Below are positions 25,784-34,164 of a DNA stretch of 64,000 nt, in pieces; within the stretch, counting starts at the first letter, position 1; each line of letters starts with the position of its first letter. The position numbers were made by a program, and so were the translations under genes. This DNA is from Candidatus Palauibacter polyketidifaciens (GTDB lineage: Bacteria > Gemmatimonadota > Gemmatimonadetes > Palauibacterales > Palauibacteraceae), in NCBI RefSeq assembly GCF_947581785.1, contig NZ_CANPVO010000018.1:41265-105264 (forward strand), given 5' to 3'. The notes below the pieces were generated by a model that worked only from the letters and a program-made list of their open reading frames with translations, was not told where the DNA came from and did not search any database.

Positions 25784-26338
25784 ACTCGCAAGAAATTCGA
25801 GGGTTTCGCGCTTTGTATCGGAACGGACCCCGGAGGTCCGTGGCTATCGGGGACCGTGCTTTTCCCGTCGCGCCATGAGGATAGGATCGACGCTCCCGCT
25901 CCTGCAAGCGGACGACCCATCCGCTCCCGGATCGGAGGGTTGTGTAATGAGCTCGTAACAGGCTGTTTTATCGTGTGTTACGTGACTGTTGAATGATCGT
26001 CCAAAACTCACGATCATGTGTGGATTGTGCCGCTGCTCCACTTCGTCGCCGCGCGGCTCCCGTGCCGTGTTTTTGCCCGTTACATGCGGAGATGAACGGG
26101 CTAGGACGGCGGTTCGGATCAACCGGCGTGCGCATGTTTTTTTTCAAAAAATATGGATTGCCGCCGATGCGCGGCGCGCCTGCCGGATGCTTCGCCGTTG
26201 GGGGTTTCGCGGGCGGTGCCGGCAGGGGCTCGACCGTGCGACCGGGGGGGCGGGCGGCTATGCTGTGCGCTCCAACTTCCGCGGGGTGACGGAGGCGGAA
26301 GGGATGGCCTTGAGACGCACGGAAACGGAGGGACGCGA
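25784..26338. other. 555-base gene-free stretch with a perfect hairpin and an A/T patch
   Basis: No convincing gene on either strand. The stretch from about 25945 to 26020 is visibly richer in A and T than the flanks. It holds a perfect 8-base inverted repeat, ATGATCGT (25993-26000) and ACGATCAT (26010-26017), with a 9-base loop and no following T run, more like an operator than a terminator. A run TTTTTTTTCAAAAAA lies at about 26135-26150. The last bases carry the GGAGGG ribosome site of the SDR gene (26327-26332). Confidence 0.5.
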
Positions 26339-27142
26339 GTGACGGATTCCGCGCCTGGCGCGTTGATTCTCGGCGCCTCGAGCGGCTTTGGCGAAGCGGC
26401 TGCGCTGGAGTTCGCCGAAGCGGGTTACGACATCTACGGCGTGCACCTGGACCGGCGCGCGGGACTCGCGCACGTGGGGGGGATCCGGGAGTCGATCGAA
26501 GCGCGCGGGCGGCGCGCGAGCTTCTTCAACGTGAACGCGGCCTCCGCGAAGAAGCGCGACAGGGTCCTGGACGAAATCGCCGAGAACGCGGCGCCGGGCT
26601 CCGTTCGCGTGCTGCTGCACTCCCTGGCCTTCGGAACGCTGCGCCCCTTCGTGCCCGGCGGCGCTCCCGGGATGAGTCCCGAGCAGATGAACATGACGCT
26701 CGACGTCATGGCCCATACGCTCGTCTACTGGACCCAGGGGCTGCTGGAGCGCGACCTGATGGGCGAGGGCGGCCGGATCTTCGCCATGACCTCCTCCGGC
26801 GGCGACCGCGTGATCCCCTCCTACGGGGCCGTCTCCGCGGCCAAGGCCGCGCTCGAATCGCACTGCCGCCAACTCGCGCTCGAACTCGCGACGAAGGGCA
26901 TCACCGTCAACGCGATCCGGGCCGGCGTGACGGATACGCCCGCGCTCCGGAAGATCCCCGGCGCGGAGCACATGATCGCCGAAGCCGCGGCCCAGAACCC
27001 GCACGGCCGACTCGGAACCCCGGAGGACGTGGCGCGCTGCATGGTCGCGCTCGCCCGGCCGGAAACCGGGTGGATGACGGGGAACACGATCCGCGTGGAC
27101 GGGGGCGAGGACTTCGTCGGCTCCCGGCCGCCCGGGGACTGA
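26339..27142 (+). CDS. Short-chain dehydrogenase, enoyl-ACP-reductase-like
   Basis: 267 residues, GTG start at 26339 fixed by GGAGGG 6 bases upstream. Rossmann start ALILGASSGFGEAAALEF, then VLLHSLAFGTLRPF in the NAG position, the catalytic set MTSSGGDRVIPSYGAVSAAKAAL with Tyr-x-x-x-Lys, and a C terminus ending TGNTIRVDGGEDF. The GFG motif and the HSLA stretch resemble FabL/FabI-like enoyl reductases more than sugar or steroid SDRs, but the fine assignment is uncertain. A small membrane protein gene follows after 5 bases. Confidence 0.8.
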   Translation: MTDSAPGALILGASSGFGEAAALEFAEAGYDIYGVHLDRRAGLAHVGGIRESIEARGRRASFFNVNAASAKKRDRVLDEIAENAAPGSVRVLLHSLAFGTLRPFVPGGAPGMSPEQMNMTLDVMAHTLVYWTQGLLERDLMGEGGRIFAMTSSGGDRVIPSYGAVSAAKAALESHCRQLALELATKGITVNAIRAGVTDTPALRKIPGAEHMIAEAAAQNPHGRLGTPEDVARCMVALARPETGWMTGNTIRVDGGEDFVGSRPPGD

Positions 27143-27147
27143 GGCGG

Positions 27148-27366
27148 GTGGACCCCCGGCGACTGGCCGGACCGGCGGCGGAGGTAGCCCGGGAGATGAT
27201 CTCCGACGAGGTGGACTACTGGCGGCGCGAGGTCACCCGACCCTGGCGGACGGGACGGCCCGGGCGCTGGGCGGAGGTCGGCCGCTGGATCGGGACCGGC
27301 CTCGCGGTGGGCGCCGCGGTGTGGGGCGTGATCGCCGCGGTGCAGGCGGAGCGCCTCCGGGACTAG
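27148..27366 (+). CDS. Small single-helix membrane protein
   Basis: 72 residues, GTG start at 27148, 5 bases after the SDR stop. Polar basic N-terminal half (DEVDYWRREVTRPWRTGRPG) and one hydrophobic helix near the end (WIGTGLAVGAAVWGVIAAVQA) with a short basic tail. Start codon and spacing suggest co-translation with the SDR. Family not recognised. Confidence 0.5.
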   Translation: MDPRRLAGPAAEVAREMISDEVDYWRREVTRPWRTGRPGRWAEVGRWIGTGLAVGAAVWGVIAAVQAERLRD

Positions 27367-27409
27367 CAGCCCGTGGCGGCGGTCATGACGCCCCGCGCGG
27401 CGGCTCGCG

Positions 27410-28864
27410 TCAATTTCCGGGCAGGTTGATGACGATCTCGATCCGGCGGTTCCGCGCGCGCCCTTCCTCCGTCTCGTTGCTCGCGATCGGGCGTTCCTCG
27501 CCGAGGCCGGTCGCCTCGACCCGCGAGGATGGAATGGGCACCCGCGCGAGAATGTGCTCGCGCACGGCGATGGCCCGCCGCTGACTCAGCGCCTGGTTCC
27601 CGCGCGTCCCGCCCTGCGCGTCGGTGTGCCCCTCGATTCTCAGGCTCGCCCCGGGAAAGGTCGTGATGACGCGCTGAACCTTCGTGAGCAGGGGATACAG
27701 CGCCTCGTCGATCTCGGCCCGGGCGGGCTCGAAGGTGAGGCCGAAAAGCCGGAGGACGAGCCGGTCTCCGACGAGCAGGACTTCCCCTTCCGAAGGCGTG
27801 AAGAGGCCCTGGACCTCGCGCAGCCGCGCTTCCCGCTCGCGTACCGCGAGCAGTTCGTCCCGGGCACCCGTGAAGCGCTGCTCGAACTCGGCCAGGCGGT
27901 CCTCCAGCGAGGCCAGCCGGCCGTCGAGTTCCGAAGCCCGCGCCCGTTCGTCGGCCAACTCGGCGCCCAGCCGCTCGTTGTCCGCCCGGAGGCGGGAGAC
28001 GGCCCCCGCGATGCGCGCGGTCGTCTCGCCGGCGTTGCTCCGCAGGGGTGCCACGTCCGCGGCTTCGGCAAGGCGGGACAGGTCCGCCTCATGCTCGTCG
28101 ATGAGTCGTTCGACCGTCACATGGCGCCGGCGCACGCTGTCGAACAGGGCGGCAATGCGGTGCGCGCGGGTGAAGGCGGCGAACGCGGCTTCTCCGGCCC
28201 GCGCCGGCCCCTCCACCGGAGCGAGGCTCTCGATCTCCGCTTCCGCGCTCGCCAGGTGCGCCTCGCCCACCCCGAACGCGTTCGGGGACAACTCGCTCGC
28301 GCCCGCGTTCAGGGCGGCGGTTCGCGCCTGCATCGCCGCTCCCAGAAACTGGTCGCGCCGCGCCGCACGGGTCGCCCGCCGGTAGAGGGTCGTCGCGCGG
28401 CTCGCCCGCACGGCGACGTCCTCCATGTCTTCGCGTTCGAGGCGGCGGCCGGCCGTTTCCAGTTCGTCCTCGGCCCTCGCCCACCCCTGGGCCGCCCGCG
28501 TCTCGGCCTCGGAGGCGCGGGCTTCGTCCCGGGCGGCGAGCACCGTCATGAAGTGCGGCCGGCCCGCGACCGCGCTCCGCTCCGCCGCTTCGAGCCAGCG
28601 TCCGGCCTCGTCCAGCAACTCTTCGAACCGGCCGTCCTCCCGGCCACCTCTCAGGCGGCGCGACGCGTCCTCCAACCGGTCCGCGGCCTCCTCGAACGAA
28701 GAGGGCGCGAGGAGGTGGACCGCGCTCTCGCGCGCCTGGCCGAGCCGGGCTTCGAGGGCCTGCAGCGAAGCGGCGCCTTCCTGGCCGGCGGCGGGACCGG
28801 GACAGAGGAGGCAGGAGGCGACCGCGACGGCCGCGACGAGTCCTCCGAGCCGGACAAACGTCAT
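27410..28864 (-). CDS. OmpA-family protein with long coiled-coil N-terminal region
   Basis: 484 residues from the ATG at 28864. A signal peptide (LGGLVAAVAVASCLLCPGPAAGQ) is followed by about 320 residues of Ala/Glu/Arg-rich heptad helix (coiled coil) with a repeated LEARLGQARESA-like texture. The C-terminal OmpA domain, residues about 365 to 480, carries LRIEGHTDAQGGTRGNQALSQRRAIAV and GLGEERPIASNETEEGRARNRRIEI, the peptidoglycan-binding signature. It probably anchors the outer membrane or a periplasmic coil to the cell wall. Two more in-frame ATGs lie upstream in a tandem repeat. Confidence 0.85.
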   Translation of the reverse strand: MTFVRLGGLVAAVAVASCLLCPGPAAGQEGAASLQALEARLGQARESAVHLLAPSSFEEAADRLEDASRRLRGGREDGRFEELLDEAGRWLEAAERSAVAGRPHFMTVLAARDEARASEAETRAAQGWARAEDELETAGRRLEREDMEDVAVRASRATTLYRRATRAARRDQFLGAAMQARTAALNAGASELSPNAFGVGEAHLASAEAEIESLAPVEGPARAGEAAFAAFTRAHRIAALFDSVRRRHVTVERLIDEHEADLSRLAEAADVAPLRSNAGETTARIAGAVSRLRADNERLGAELADERARASELDGRLASLEDRLAEFEQRFTGARDELLAVREREARLREVQGLFTPSEGEVLLVGDRLVLRLFGLTFEPARAEIDEALYPLLTKVQRVITTFPGASLRIEGHTDAQGGTRGNQALSQRRAIAVREHILARVPIPSSRVEATGLGEERPIASNETEEGRARNRRIEIVINLPGN

Positions 28865-28882
28865 GTCTTCCGTCATGTCTTC
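28859..28882. repeat. 12-base tandem repeat at the OmpA start site
   Basis: CGTCATGTCTTC occurs twice in tandem (28859-28870, 28871-28882). Read on the minus strand each unit is GAAGACATGACG, so each carries a start codon behind a purine-rich GAAGA. The duplication adds an alternative start four codons upstream (ATG at 28876). Confidence 0.7.
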
Positions 28883-28980
28883 GGTAATCATCCATTCCAC
28901 GATACGCAGGGCAGCGGGCACCTTTCAATCTCACTCCCGGGCCGCCAGATTGCGCCTCCCTTCGTGAATGAAATTCAGCC

Positions 28981-30642
28981 ATGGGGAATCCCTTCATGAA
29001 ACCACTCGTTGACGAGGTTCAGCAGGGCCCGATTCCGGCTCCCGCCAACGAACCTGTTTACGACTACGCCCCGGGCAGTCCGGAACGCGCCGCCCTCAAG
29101 GAAGAGCTGCTCCGCCAGCGGGGCGAGGTCGTCGACATCCCGCTGATCATCGGCGGACGCGAGGTGCGGACGTCGCGCACTTTCGACGTGACGATGCCGC
29201 ACGACCACGGCCACGTGCTGGCCCGCTGCCACATCGCCGGGGCCGCCGAGGCGCAGGCCGCCATCGACGCCTCGCGCGCCGCCTGGACGGAGTGGTCGCA
29301 CCGGGCCTGGGAAGACCGGGCCGCGATTCTCCTCCGCGCCGCGGAACTGCTCGCCGGTCCCTGGAGGATGAAGCTCAACGCGGCGACGATGCTCGGACAG
29401 AGCAAGACGGCGATCCAGGCCGAGATCGACTCCGCCTGCGAGATCGTCGATTTCTGGCGCTTCAACTCCTTCTTCGCGGGGCGCGTGCACGCGGAGCAGC
29501 CCATCTCCGGGCCGGGCGTGCGGAACCGCATGGACCACCGCCCGCTCGAAGGGTTCGTCTACGCCATCAGCCCGTTCAACTTCACGGCCATCGGCGCCAA
29601 CCTGACGACATCTCCCGCGCTCATGGGGAACGTCGCGGTCTGGAAGCCCTCGACCACCGGCGTGCTCGGGTCCTACTACGTGATGAAGCTCCTCGAAGCC
29701 GCGGGGCTCCCGCCGGGCGTGATCAACTTCATCCCGGGCGTCGCCTCGGAGATCAGCGACATCCTCCTGTCGAGCCCGGAACTCGGCGGCATCCACTTCA
29801 CCGGTTCGACCGGCACCTTCCAGCACCTCTGGAAGTCCGTCGCGCAGAACGTGGAGAACTATCGCGCCTATCCGAGACTCGTCGGCGAGACGGGAGGGAA
29901 GGACTTCATCCTCGCGCACGAGAGCGCGGACCCGCAGGCGCTCGCGGTCGCGATCGTGCAGGGCGCCTTCGAGTACCAGGGACAGAAGTGCTCCGCGACC
30001 TCCCGCGTGTACGTGCCCGATACGATGTGGGAGGACGTGCGGGACCGGGTCGTCGCGATGACCGGGGAACTCCGCATGGGCGACCCGGCGGACTTCCGGA
30101 ACTTCCTCGGCGCCGTGATCGACCGGACGGCGTTCGACCGCATCAAGTCGTACATCGACTACGCCCGTGAATCCGGCGATGCGCGCATCCTCGCCGGCGG
30201 CGGCTGCGATGACAGCCGGGGCTACTTCATCGAACCCACCGTCGTCGAAGCGGACGATCCCGGGCACAAGCTGATGTGCGAGGAGATCTTCGGGCCGGTC
30301 GTGACCCTGCACTCGTACCAGGCCTCGGACTGGGAACCCACGCTGGCCCTGGTCGACAAGACGTCCCCGTACGCGCTCACCGGCGCGGTGTTCGCGCGCG
30401 ATGAGGCCGCCGTCCAGAGCGCGGGCGCGGCGCTCCGGAACGCCGCGGGGAACTATTACATCAACGACAAGCCGTCCGGCGCCGTCGTCGGCCAGCAGCC
30501 CTTCGGCGGCGGTCGCGCGAGCGGCACGAACGACAAGGCCGGATCCGTGCTGAACCTCGTGCGCTGGGTCTCCCCCCGGACGATCAAGGAGACCTTCGAC
30601 CCCCCCGTCGACTACCGGTATCCCTTCATGGAGGCGGAGTGA
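28981..30642 (+). CDS. pruA: L-glutamate gamma-semialdehyde (1-pyrroline-5-carboxylate) dehydrogenase
   Basis: 553 residues. Oxidises glutamate semialdehyde to glutamate with NAD in proline breakdown. Aldehyde dehydrogenase landmarks in order: YAISPFNFTAIGANL, FTGSTGTFQHLW (NAD loop), VGETGGKDFILAH (catalytic Glu), GQKCSATSRVYVP (catalytic Cys near residue 340), EEIFGPVVTLH, and GQQPFGGGRASGTNDKAGSV at the end. The length and the GQKCSATSR form match stand-alone P5C dehydrogenases rather than PutA fusions. No proline dehydrogenase lies in the window. Its stop overlaps the next gene (GTGA at 30639-30642). Confidence 0.93.
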   Translation: MGNPFMKPLVDEVQQGPIPAPANEPVYDYAPGSPERAALKEELLRQRGEVVDIPLIIGGREVRTSRTFDVTMPHDHGHVLARCHIAGAAEAQAAIDASRAAWTEWSHRAWEDRAAILLRAAELLAGPWRMKLNAATMLGQSKTAIQAEIDSACEIVDFWRFNSFFAGRVHAEQPISGPGVRNRMDHRPLEGFVYAISPFNFTAIGANLTTSPALMGNVAVWKPSTTGVLGSYYVMKLLEAAGLPPGVINFIPGVASEISDILLSSPELGGIHFTGSTGTFQHLWKSVAQNVENYRAYPRLVGETGGKDFILAHESADPQALAVAIVQGAFEYQGQKCSATSRVYVPDTMWEDVRDRVVAMTGELRMGDPADFRNFLGAVIDRTAFDRIKSYIDYARESGDARILAGGGCDDSRGYFIEPTVVEADDPGHKLMCEEIFGPVVTLHSYQASDWEPTLALVDKTSPYALTGAVFARDEAAVQSAGAALRNAAGNYYINDKPSGAVVGQQPFGGGRASGTNDKAGSVLNLVRWVSPRTIKETFDPPVDYRYPFMEAE

Positions 30643-31622
30643 GGAGGGGTGTTTGGCTGCTGGTGGCCGCGGGCGCGGCGGCCGGGTGCGGCGACGAGCC
30701 CGAGGTCGACAGTCGGCAAGCGTTGGAAAACGCGACGTTCCTCACGCTGGACGGCGGCGAGATCACGCTCACGGCGGGAGCGACGACCGGTCCGGACAAT
30801 GTGCGGTACGAACTCCTCCTCACGGCCGACGGCGACCTCGACTTCGATTCGGGCATCGACGCGGTCGCCGTACTCGCGGCGGATCACGGGCGGGAACGGT
30901 TCCTGACCCTGCATGCCGTGCTGAGGGACGGCGATGAGATGCGGGACGTGTCCGCGCGCCTCATTGGAGACCGGATCGAAGTCCACCGGGCGGAGGTTCT
31001 CGGCGGCATGATCCGGCTGAACGTCCGGGTTCGCCGGCCCGGCGATCCAGTCACGGTTCGCCCATCGGTCGACCGGACTCCGCACTTCGCGCTCACGAAC
31101 CGGGGGCTGACCCCCGTCGCGCTCATCGACGTCGCCGTTGGGGAGGAGGCGCAGACGGGTGGCGCCGAAGCCGGGAACGGGACGCCCGCGGCCGCGCCCG
31201 CGCTGCACACCCACGAATGGGAGCTTGAGTCGTTCGACAGCGGGGACTGGAGCGCGAACCTCCGGGCGCTGCGTGAACCCGTGACGCTCAGATTCCGGGC
31301 GGAGCCGCGGGACGCCGCGGACGTCACCGGTGATTTGGCGGGATACGCCGGCTGCAACCGGATCTTCGGGAGTTTCCGCATGCACGAGGCGGAGGCTCTG
31401 CGATTCTACGGCGTTACGGTCATGCGCAGGCTCTGCCGGGAACGGCAGGCGGAGTTCGAGCAGCGCCTTCTCGAGGCGCTTCGTGCCGTGAGGGCGTTCC
31501 AGGTCGAGGACGACCGAATGACGCTCGCGTTCCACGGGGGCGCGATTCGTTTCCGGGCCGGACGGCCGCTGGCGTCGCGCGCGGGCGCGGCTCCGGCCCC
31601 GCCCGACGCGGGTTCAATGTAG
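30639..31622 (+). CDS. META-domain (HslJ-like) lipoprotein
   Basis: 327 residues, GTG start coupled to the pruA stop. N terminus [14 protein letters not shown] with a lipobox-like AAGC, so probably a lipoprotein. The first 180 residues are strand-rich with no known match. The C-terminal domain from about residue 215 carries the META/HslJ signature: YAGCNRIFGSFRMH, then RLCRERQAEFEQRLLEAL and a VEDDRMTLAFHGG ending. META domains occur in heat-shock or stress-related envelope proteins. The link with pruA is positional only. Confidence 0.75.
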   Translation: MRRGVWLLVAAGAAAGCGDEPEVDSRQALENATFLTLDGGEITLTAGATTGPDNVRYELLLTADGDLDFDSGIDAVAVLAADHGRERFLTLHAVLRDGDEMRDVSARLIGDRIEVHRAEVLGGMIRLNVRVRRPGDPVTVRPSVDRTPHFALTNRGLTPVALIDVAVGEEAQTGGAEAGNGTPAAAPALHTHEWELESFDSGDWSANLRALREPVTLRFRAEPRDAADVTGDLAGYAGCNRIFGSFRMHEAEALRFYGVTVMRRLCRERQAEFEQRLLEALRAVRAFQVEDDRMTLAFHGGAIRFRAGRPLASRAGAAPAPPDAGSM

Positions 31623-31680
31623 ATTCACGGTTCGCCCCTCCGGGAGGAGACCCGGTTCGGGCGGGGAGAGGCGCGACGGT

Positions 31681-32619
31681 ATGGGACGTTTTACGGACGA
31701 GGAACTGCAGCGGAAAGTGCAGGAGGGGTTCATCGTCGAGTCCGAAGAGGACATGACGGAGACCTACAAGCGGGCGCTCATCACGCAGCTCACCGTCCAG
31801 GGCGACACGGAACTCATCAGCGCGCCGGCCTACTTCATGGCCGCCCGGGACGCTCCGTCCACGAACACGATGGTCTCGGCCACGGCAATCATTCAGGACG
31901 AACTGGGGCACGCGAACATCGCCTACCGCCTGCTCGAGGACCTCGGCGTCGACCGTCACTGGCTCCTCTACGAACGGGAACCCGCCCACTTCAAGCACCC
32001 CTACGGGTTCGACCAGCCGCTGATGAACTGGGCCGAACTCGTTTCGGCGAACGCGCTCTACGACCGGGCCGGGATCACGCTGCTGGGCGACGTGCACCGC
32101 AACACGAGCTACGGGCCGCTCAAGCGCGGCCTCGTCAAGGTGAGCCTCGAGGAGAACTTCCACCTGCGGCACGGCGAGGTCTGGATCCGCCGCTTCGCCG
32201 AGGCGGGGGGCGCCGCGAAGGAAGCGGTGCAGCGGACGCTCGACTGGATGTTCCCGATGGGCGTGGAGTGGTTCGGCATGCCCGACGACCGGAAGCACCA
32301 CAACGCGCAGCTCGACTTCCGCCTCAAGGGGATGACGAACGACCAGCTCCGCCGGACCTGGCTCAAGGCCGTCGTGCCGCTGTGCGAGGAGCTGGGGTAC
32401 GACCTTCCGGCGCAGTACGACCCCGGTACGGACGAGGTGGAGCTGACCTACGAGCTTCCCTGCCAGTACGACCCGGAGGCGCGACGCTGGCTCTTCAACG
32501 AGACGATCACCTGGAAGCAGGTGTTCCAGCGGTGGAAGGCACGCGGCCCGATGAACGAGCAGTACGTCGATTCGCTGCGGAGGAGCCGATTCGCGGTCGA
32601 ACGGCTGCTCGCGGCATGA
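31681..32619 (+). CDS. paaA: Phenylacetyl-CoA 1,2-epoxidase, catalytic subunit A
   Basis: 312 residues. Diiron oxygenase subunit that makes the epoxide from phenylacetyl-CoA. Ferritin-like helices carry the iron ligands: a Glu in the second helix, EL-GHAN in IIQDELGHANIAYRLL (ExxH) and the second pair in SLEENFHLRHGEVW. RALITQLTVQGDTELISAPAY and WMFPMGVEWFGMPD match PaaA. GGAGAGG precedes the ATG. First gene of the paa operon; its stop overlaps the next gene (ATGA at 32616-32619). Confidence 0.93.
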   Translation: MGRFTDEELQRKVQEGFIVESEEDMTETYKRALITQLTVQGDTELISAPAYFMAARDAPSTNTMVSATAIIQDELGHANIAYRLLEDLGVDRHWLLYEREPAHFKHPYGFDQPLMNWAELVSANALYDRAGITLLGDVHRNTSYGPLKRGLVKVSLEENFHLRHGEVWIRRFAEAGGAAKEAVQRTLDWMFPMGVEWFGMPDDRKHHNAQLDFRLKGMTNDQLRRTWLKAVVPLCEELGYDLPAQYDPGTDEVELTYELPCQYDPEARRWLFNETITWKQVFQRWKARGPMNEQYVDSLRRSRFAVERLLAA

Positions 32620-33074
32620 ACGCCGACGGCCCGGCAGGCGGCGTGGCCCCGCGGCCCCTCCCGCGCTACGAGGAGGGCATGGATTTCGGCGCCGTCCTCC
32701 GGGAGACCCGGGGCGGACGGGAGCTGCCGCCCCCCCCCGCGTTCGCCGAACCCGCGGCGGATCTCGCGGAACGGGCGCACCGGGCGCTCTATGAAGTGGC
32801 GGACCCGGAGTTTCCGATTTCGATCGTCGACCTCGGACTCGTCCGCGGGGTCGAGGGGGACGAGGAAGCCGCGTCGGTCACCGTCCACCTCACCTTCACC
32901 GCCACGGCCTGCCCCTGCATGGATTTCATCCAATGGGACGTGCGGGAGCGCCTCCTGGAGCTGGACGGAATCCGGAAGGTCGAGATCGTGACGGAGTGGG
33001 ATCCTCCGTGGACGACGGCGGCGATCTCCGCGCGCGGGCGGAAACTCCTGCGCTCCGTCGGAGTCGTCACGTGA
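32616..33074 (+). CDS. paaD: PaaD-like DUF59/MIP18 protein, without zinc ribbon
   Basis: 152 residues. Residues about 48 to 145 are the DUF59 (MIP18) fold: ALYEVADPEFPISIVDLGLVRGV, TVHLTFTATACPCMDFIQ with the conserved Cys, and IVTEWDPPWTT. In E. coli PaaD this domain is fused to a C-terminal four-Cys ribbon; here the protein ends right after DUF59 and the ribbon is a separate gene at 34165. Its job is probably iron or cluster maturation of the epoxidase. The first 45 residues are a Pro-rich extension. GTGA overlap with paaB at 33071-33074. Confidence 0.85.
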   Translation: MNADGPAGGVAPRPLPRYEEGMDFGAVLRETRGGRELPPPPAFAEPAADLAERAHRALYEVADPEFPISIVDLGLVRGVEGDEEAASVTVHLTFTATACPCMDFIQWDVRERLLELDGIRKVEIVTEWDPPWTTAAISARGRKLLRSVGVVT

Positions 33075-33322
33075 GCGGCAACGGACGGGTGTACGAGGTG
33101 TTCGCGCGCAAGAAGAGGGCGGACCGCTTCGAGCATGTGGGCGCGGTGTCCGCCCCCAACGAACAACTCGCGCGCGTCTACGCGTGGCAGACGTACGACG
33201 AGGCGAAGTGGTTCGAGATGACGGTCGCGCCGCGCGATGCGTTCGCGGCGGTGAACCGGCAGCAGGATCCCTTCACGCTCGGCGGCCCGGCCGGTCGCGC
33301 GCCATCGGCGGACTCGCGGTGA
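33071..33322 (+). CDS. paaB: Phenylacetyl-CoA epoxidase subunit B
   Basis: 83 residues, GTG start coupled to the upstream stop. Matches the small PaaB fold: RVYEVFARKKRADRFEHVGAVSAPNEQLARVYAW and a YDEAKWFEMTVAPRDAF end. PaaB bridges AC heterodimers in the known epoxidase. The C-terminal TLGGPAGRAPSADSR tail is partly encoded by a 17-base tandem duplication, so the original protein was probably the same length with a coupled stop. Confidence 0.85.
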   Translation: MSGNGRVYEVFARKKRADRFEHVGAVSAPNEQLARVYAWQTYDEAKWFEMTVAPRDAFAAVNRQQDPFTLGGPAGRAPSADSR

Positions 33323-33339
33323 CGGCGGACTCGCGGTGA
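33306..33339. repeat. 17-base perfect tandem duplication at the paaB/paaC junction
   Basis: CGGCGGACTCGCGGTGA is present at 33306-33322 and 33323-33339. Each copy ends in GTGA. In the first copy TGA is the paaB stop; in the second GTG is the paaC start. The duplication therefore separates what looks like an ancestral GTGA overlap of the kind still present at the paaD/paaB and accA/ricT junctions. Confidence 0.9.
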
Positions 33340-34160
33340 CGGAGGGCGGCTTCCGTTCGGCGGAGGACCTTCCGGAGGGCGTGTCGGGGCACCTCGGCAA
33401 CCTCATCCTCGCCCTCGCCGACAACAAGCGGCTGCTCGGCATCCGCTACTCGGACTGGCTTCTCGGCGCGCCCTCCGTCGAGGCCGGCATCGCCTGCTCC
33501 GCGATGGCGCAGGACGAGTGGGGCCACGCCCGCATCCTCTACGCGCTGCTGCGCGACTTCGGCCACGATCCGGCCGCGCTCGAACACGAACGCGCATCCG
33601 GCGAGTATCACAGTTCGGAACTGCTGGACCGGGACGTCGGATCGTGGGAGGAGTTCCTCGCCCTCAACTTCCTGTGGGACACCGCGCTCTCGGTCCAGTT
33701 CGAGATGCTCGCGGAGAGCCGCTACGAGCCGATCCACTACAAAGTGCGCAAGCTGCTCGAGGAAGAGCGGTTCCACTTCGATCACGGACAGGGGTGGACC
33801 TCGCGGCTGCTGAGCGCCGAGGGCGGGCGCGCGGCGCTGACCGGAGCGTTCGGCGCGGCCTGGAACGCGTGTCTCTGCTGGTTCGGCCCCGAGGACGACC
33901 CGCTCATCGCGACGCTCGCCGCGCATGGAATCGTACGGCGGGGTGCCGCCGGGGCGCGGGCGCGCTGGCTCGAACGGGTGGGCCCGCTCGCCGCGGAGAC
34001 GGGTTTGGCCCGCGAGGCCGACGCGATCTGGGCCAGTACGCGCGAGCCGGTCTGGGAGGGCTACCTCGCAGGGCGTCGGCGCGCGGCGGAGGGGGGACCC
34101 GATGAAGACTCCCTCGCCCGGGTCCGGGGCGACCGCAACCGAGAACTCCTGATGGACTGA
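33336..34160 (+). CDS. paaC: Phenylacetyl-CoA epoxidase subunit C (structural)
   Basis: 274 residues, GTG start at 33336. Ferritin-like subunit related to PaaA but normally without a working diiron site: NLILALADNKRLLGIRYSDWLLGAP, IACSAMAQDEWGHARILYAL, and YKVRKLLEEERFHFDHGQGW. ExxH-like residues remain in both helices. The Trp/Arg-rich C terminus (REPVWEGYLAGRRR) is typical. Pairs with PaaA in the active complex. Confidence 0.9.
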   Translation: MTEGGFRSAEDLPEGVSGHLGNLILALADNKRLLGIRYSDWLLGAPSVEAGIACSAMAQDEWGHARILYALLRDFGHDPAALEHERASGEYHSSELLDRDVGSWEEFLALNFLWDTALSVQFEMLAESRYEPIHYKVRKLLEEERFHFDHGQGWTSRLLSAEGGRAALTGAFGAAWNACLCWFGPEDDPLIATLAAHGIVRRGAAGARARWLERVGPLAAETGLAREADAIWASTREPVWEGYLAGRRRAAEGGPDEDSLARVRGDRNRELLMD

Positions 34161-34164
34161 CCCC

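Noticed and set aside
25404..25907. Minus-strand frame covering the gene-poor stretch
   Set aside because: No start signal, Arg/Pro-rich, and it overlaps two better small genes in other frames.
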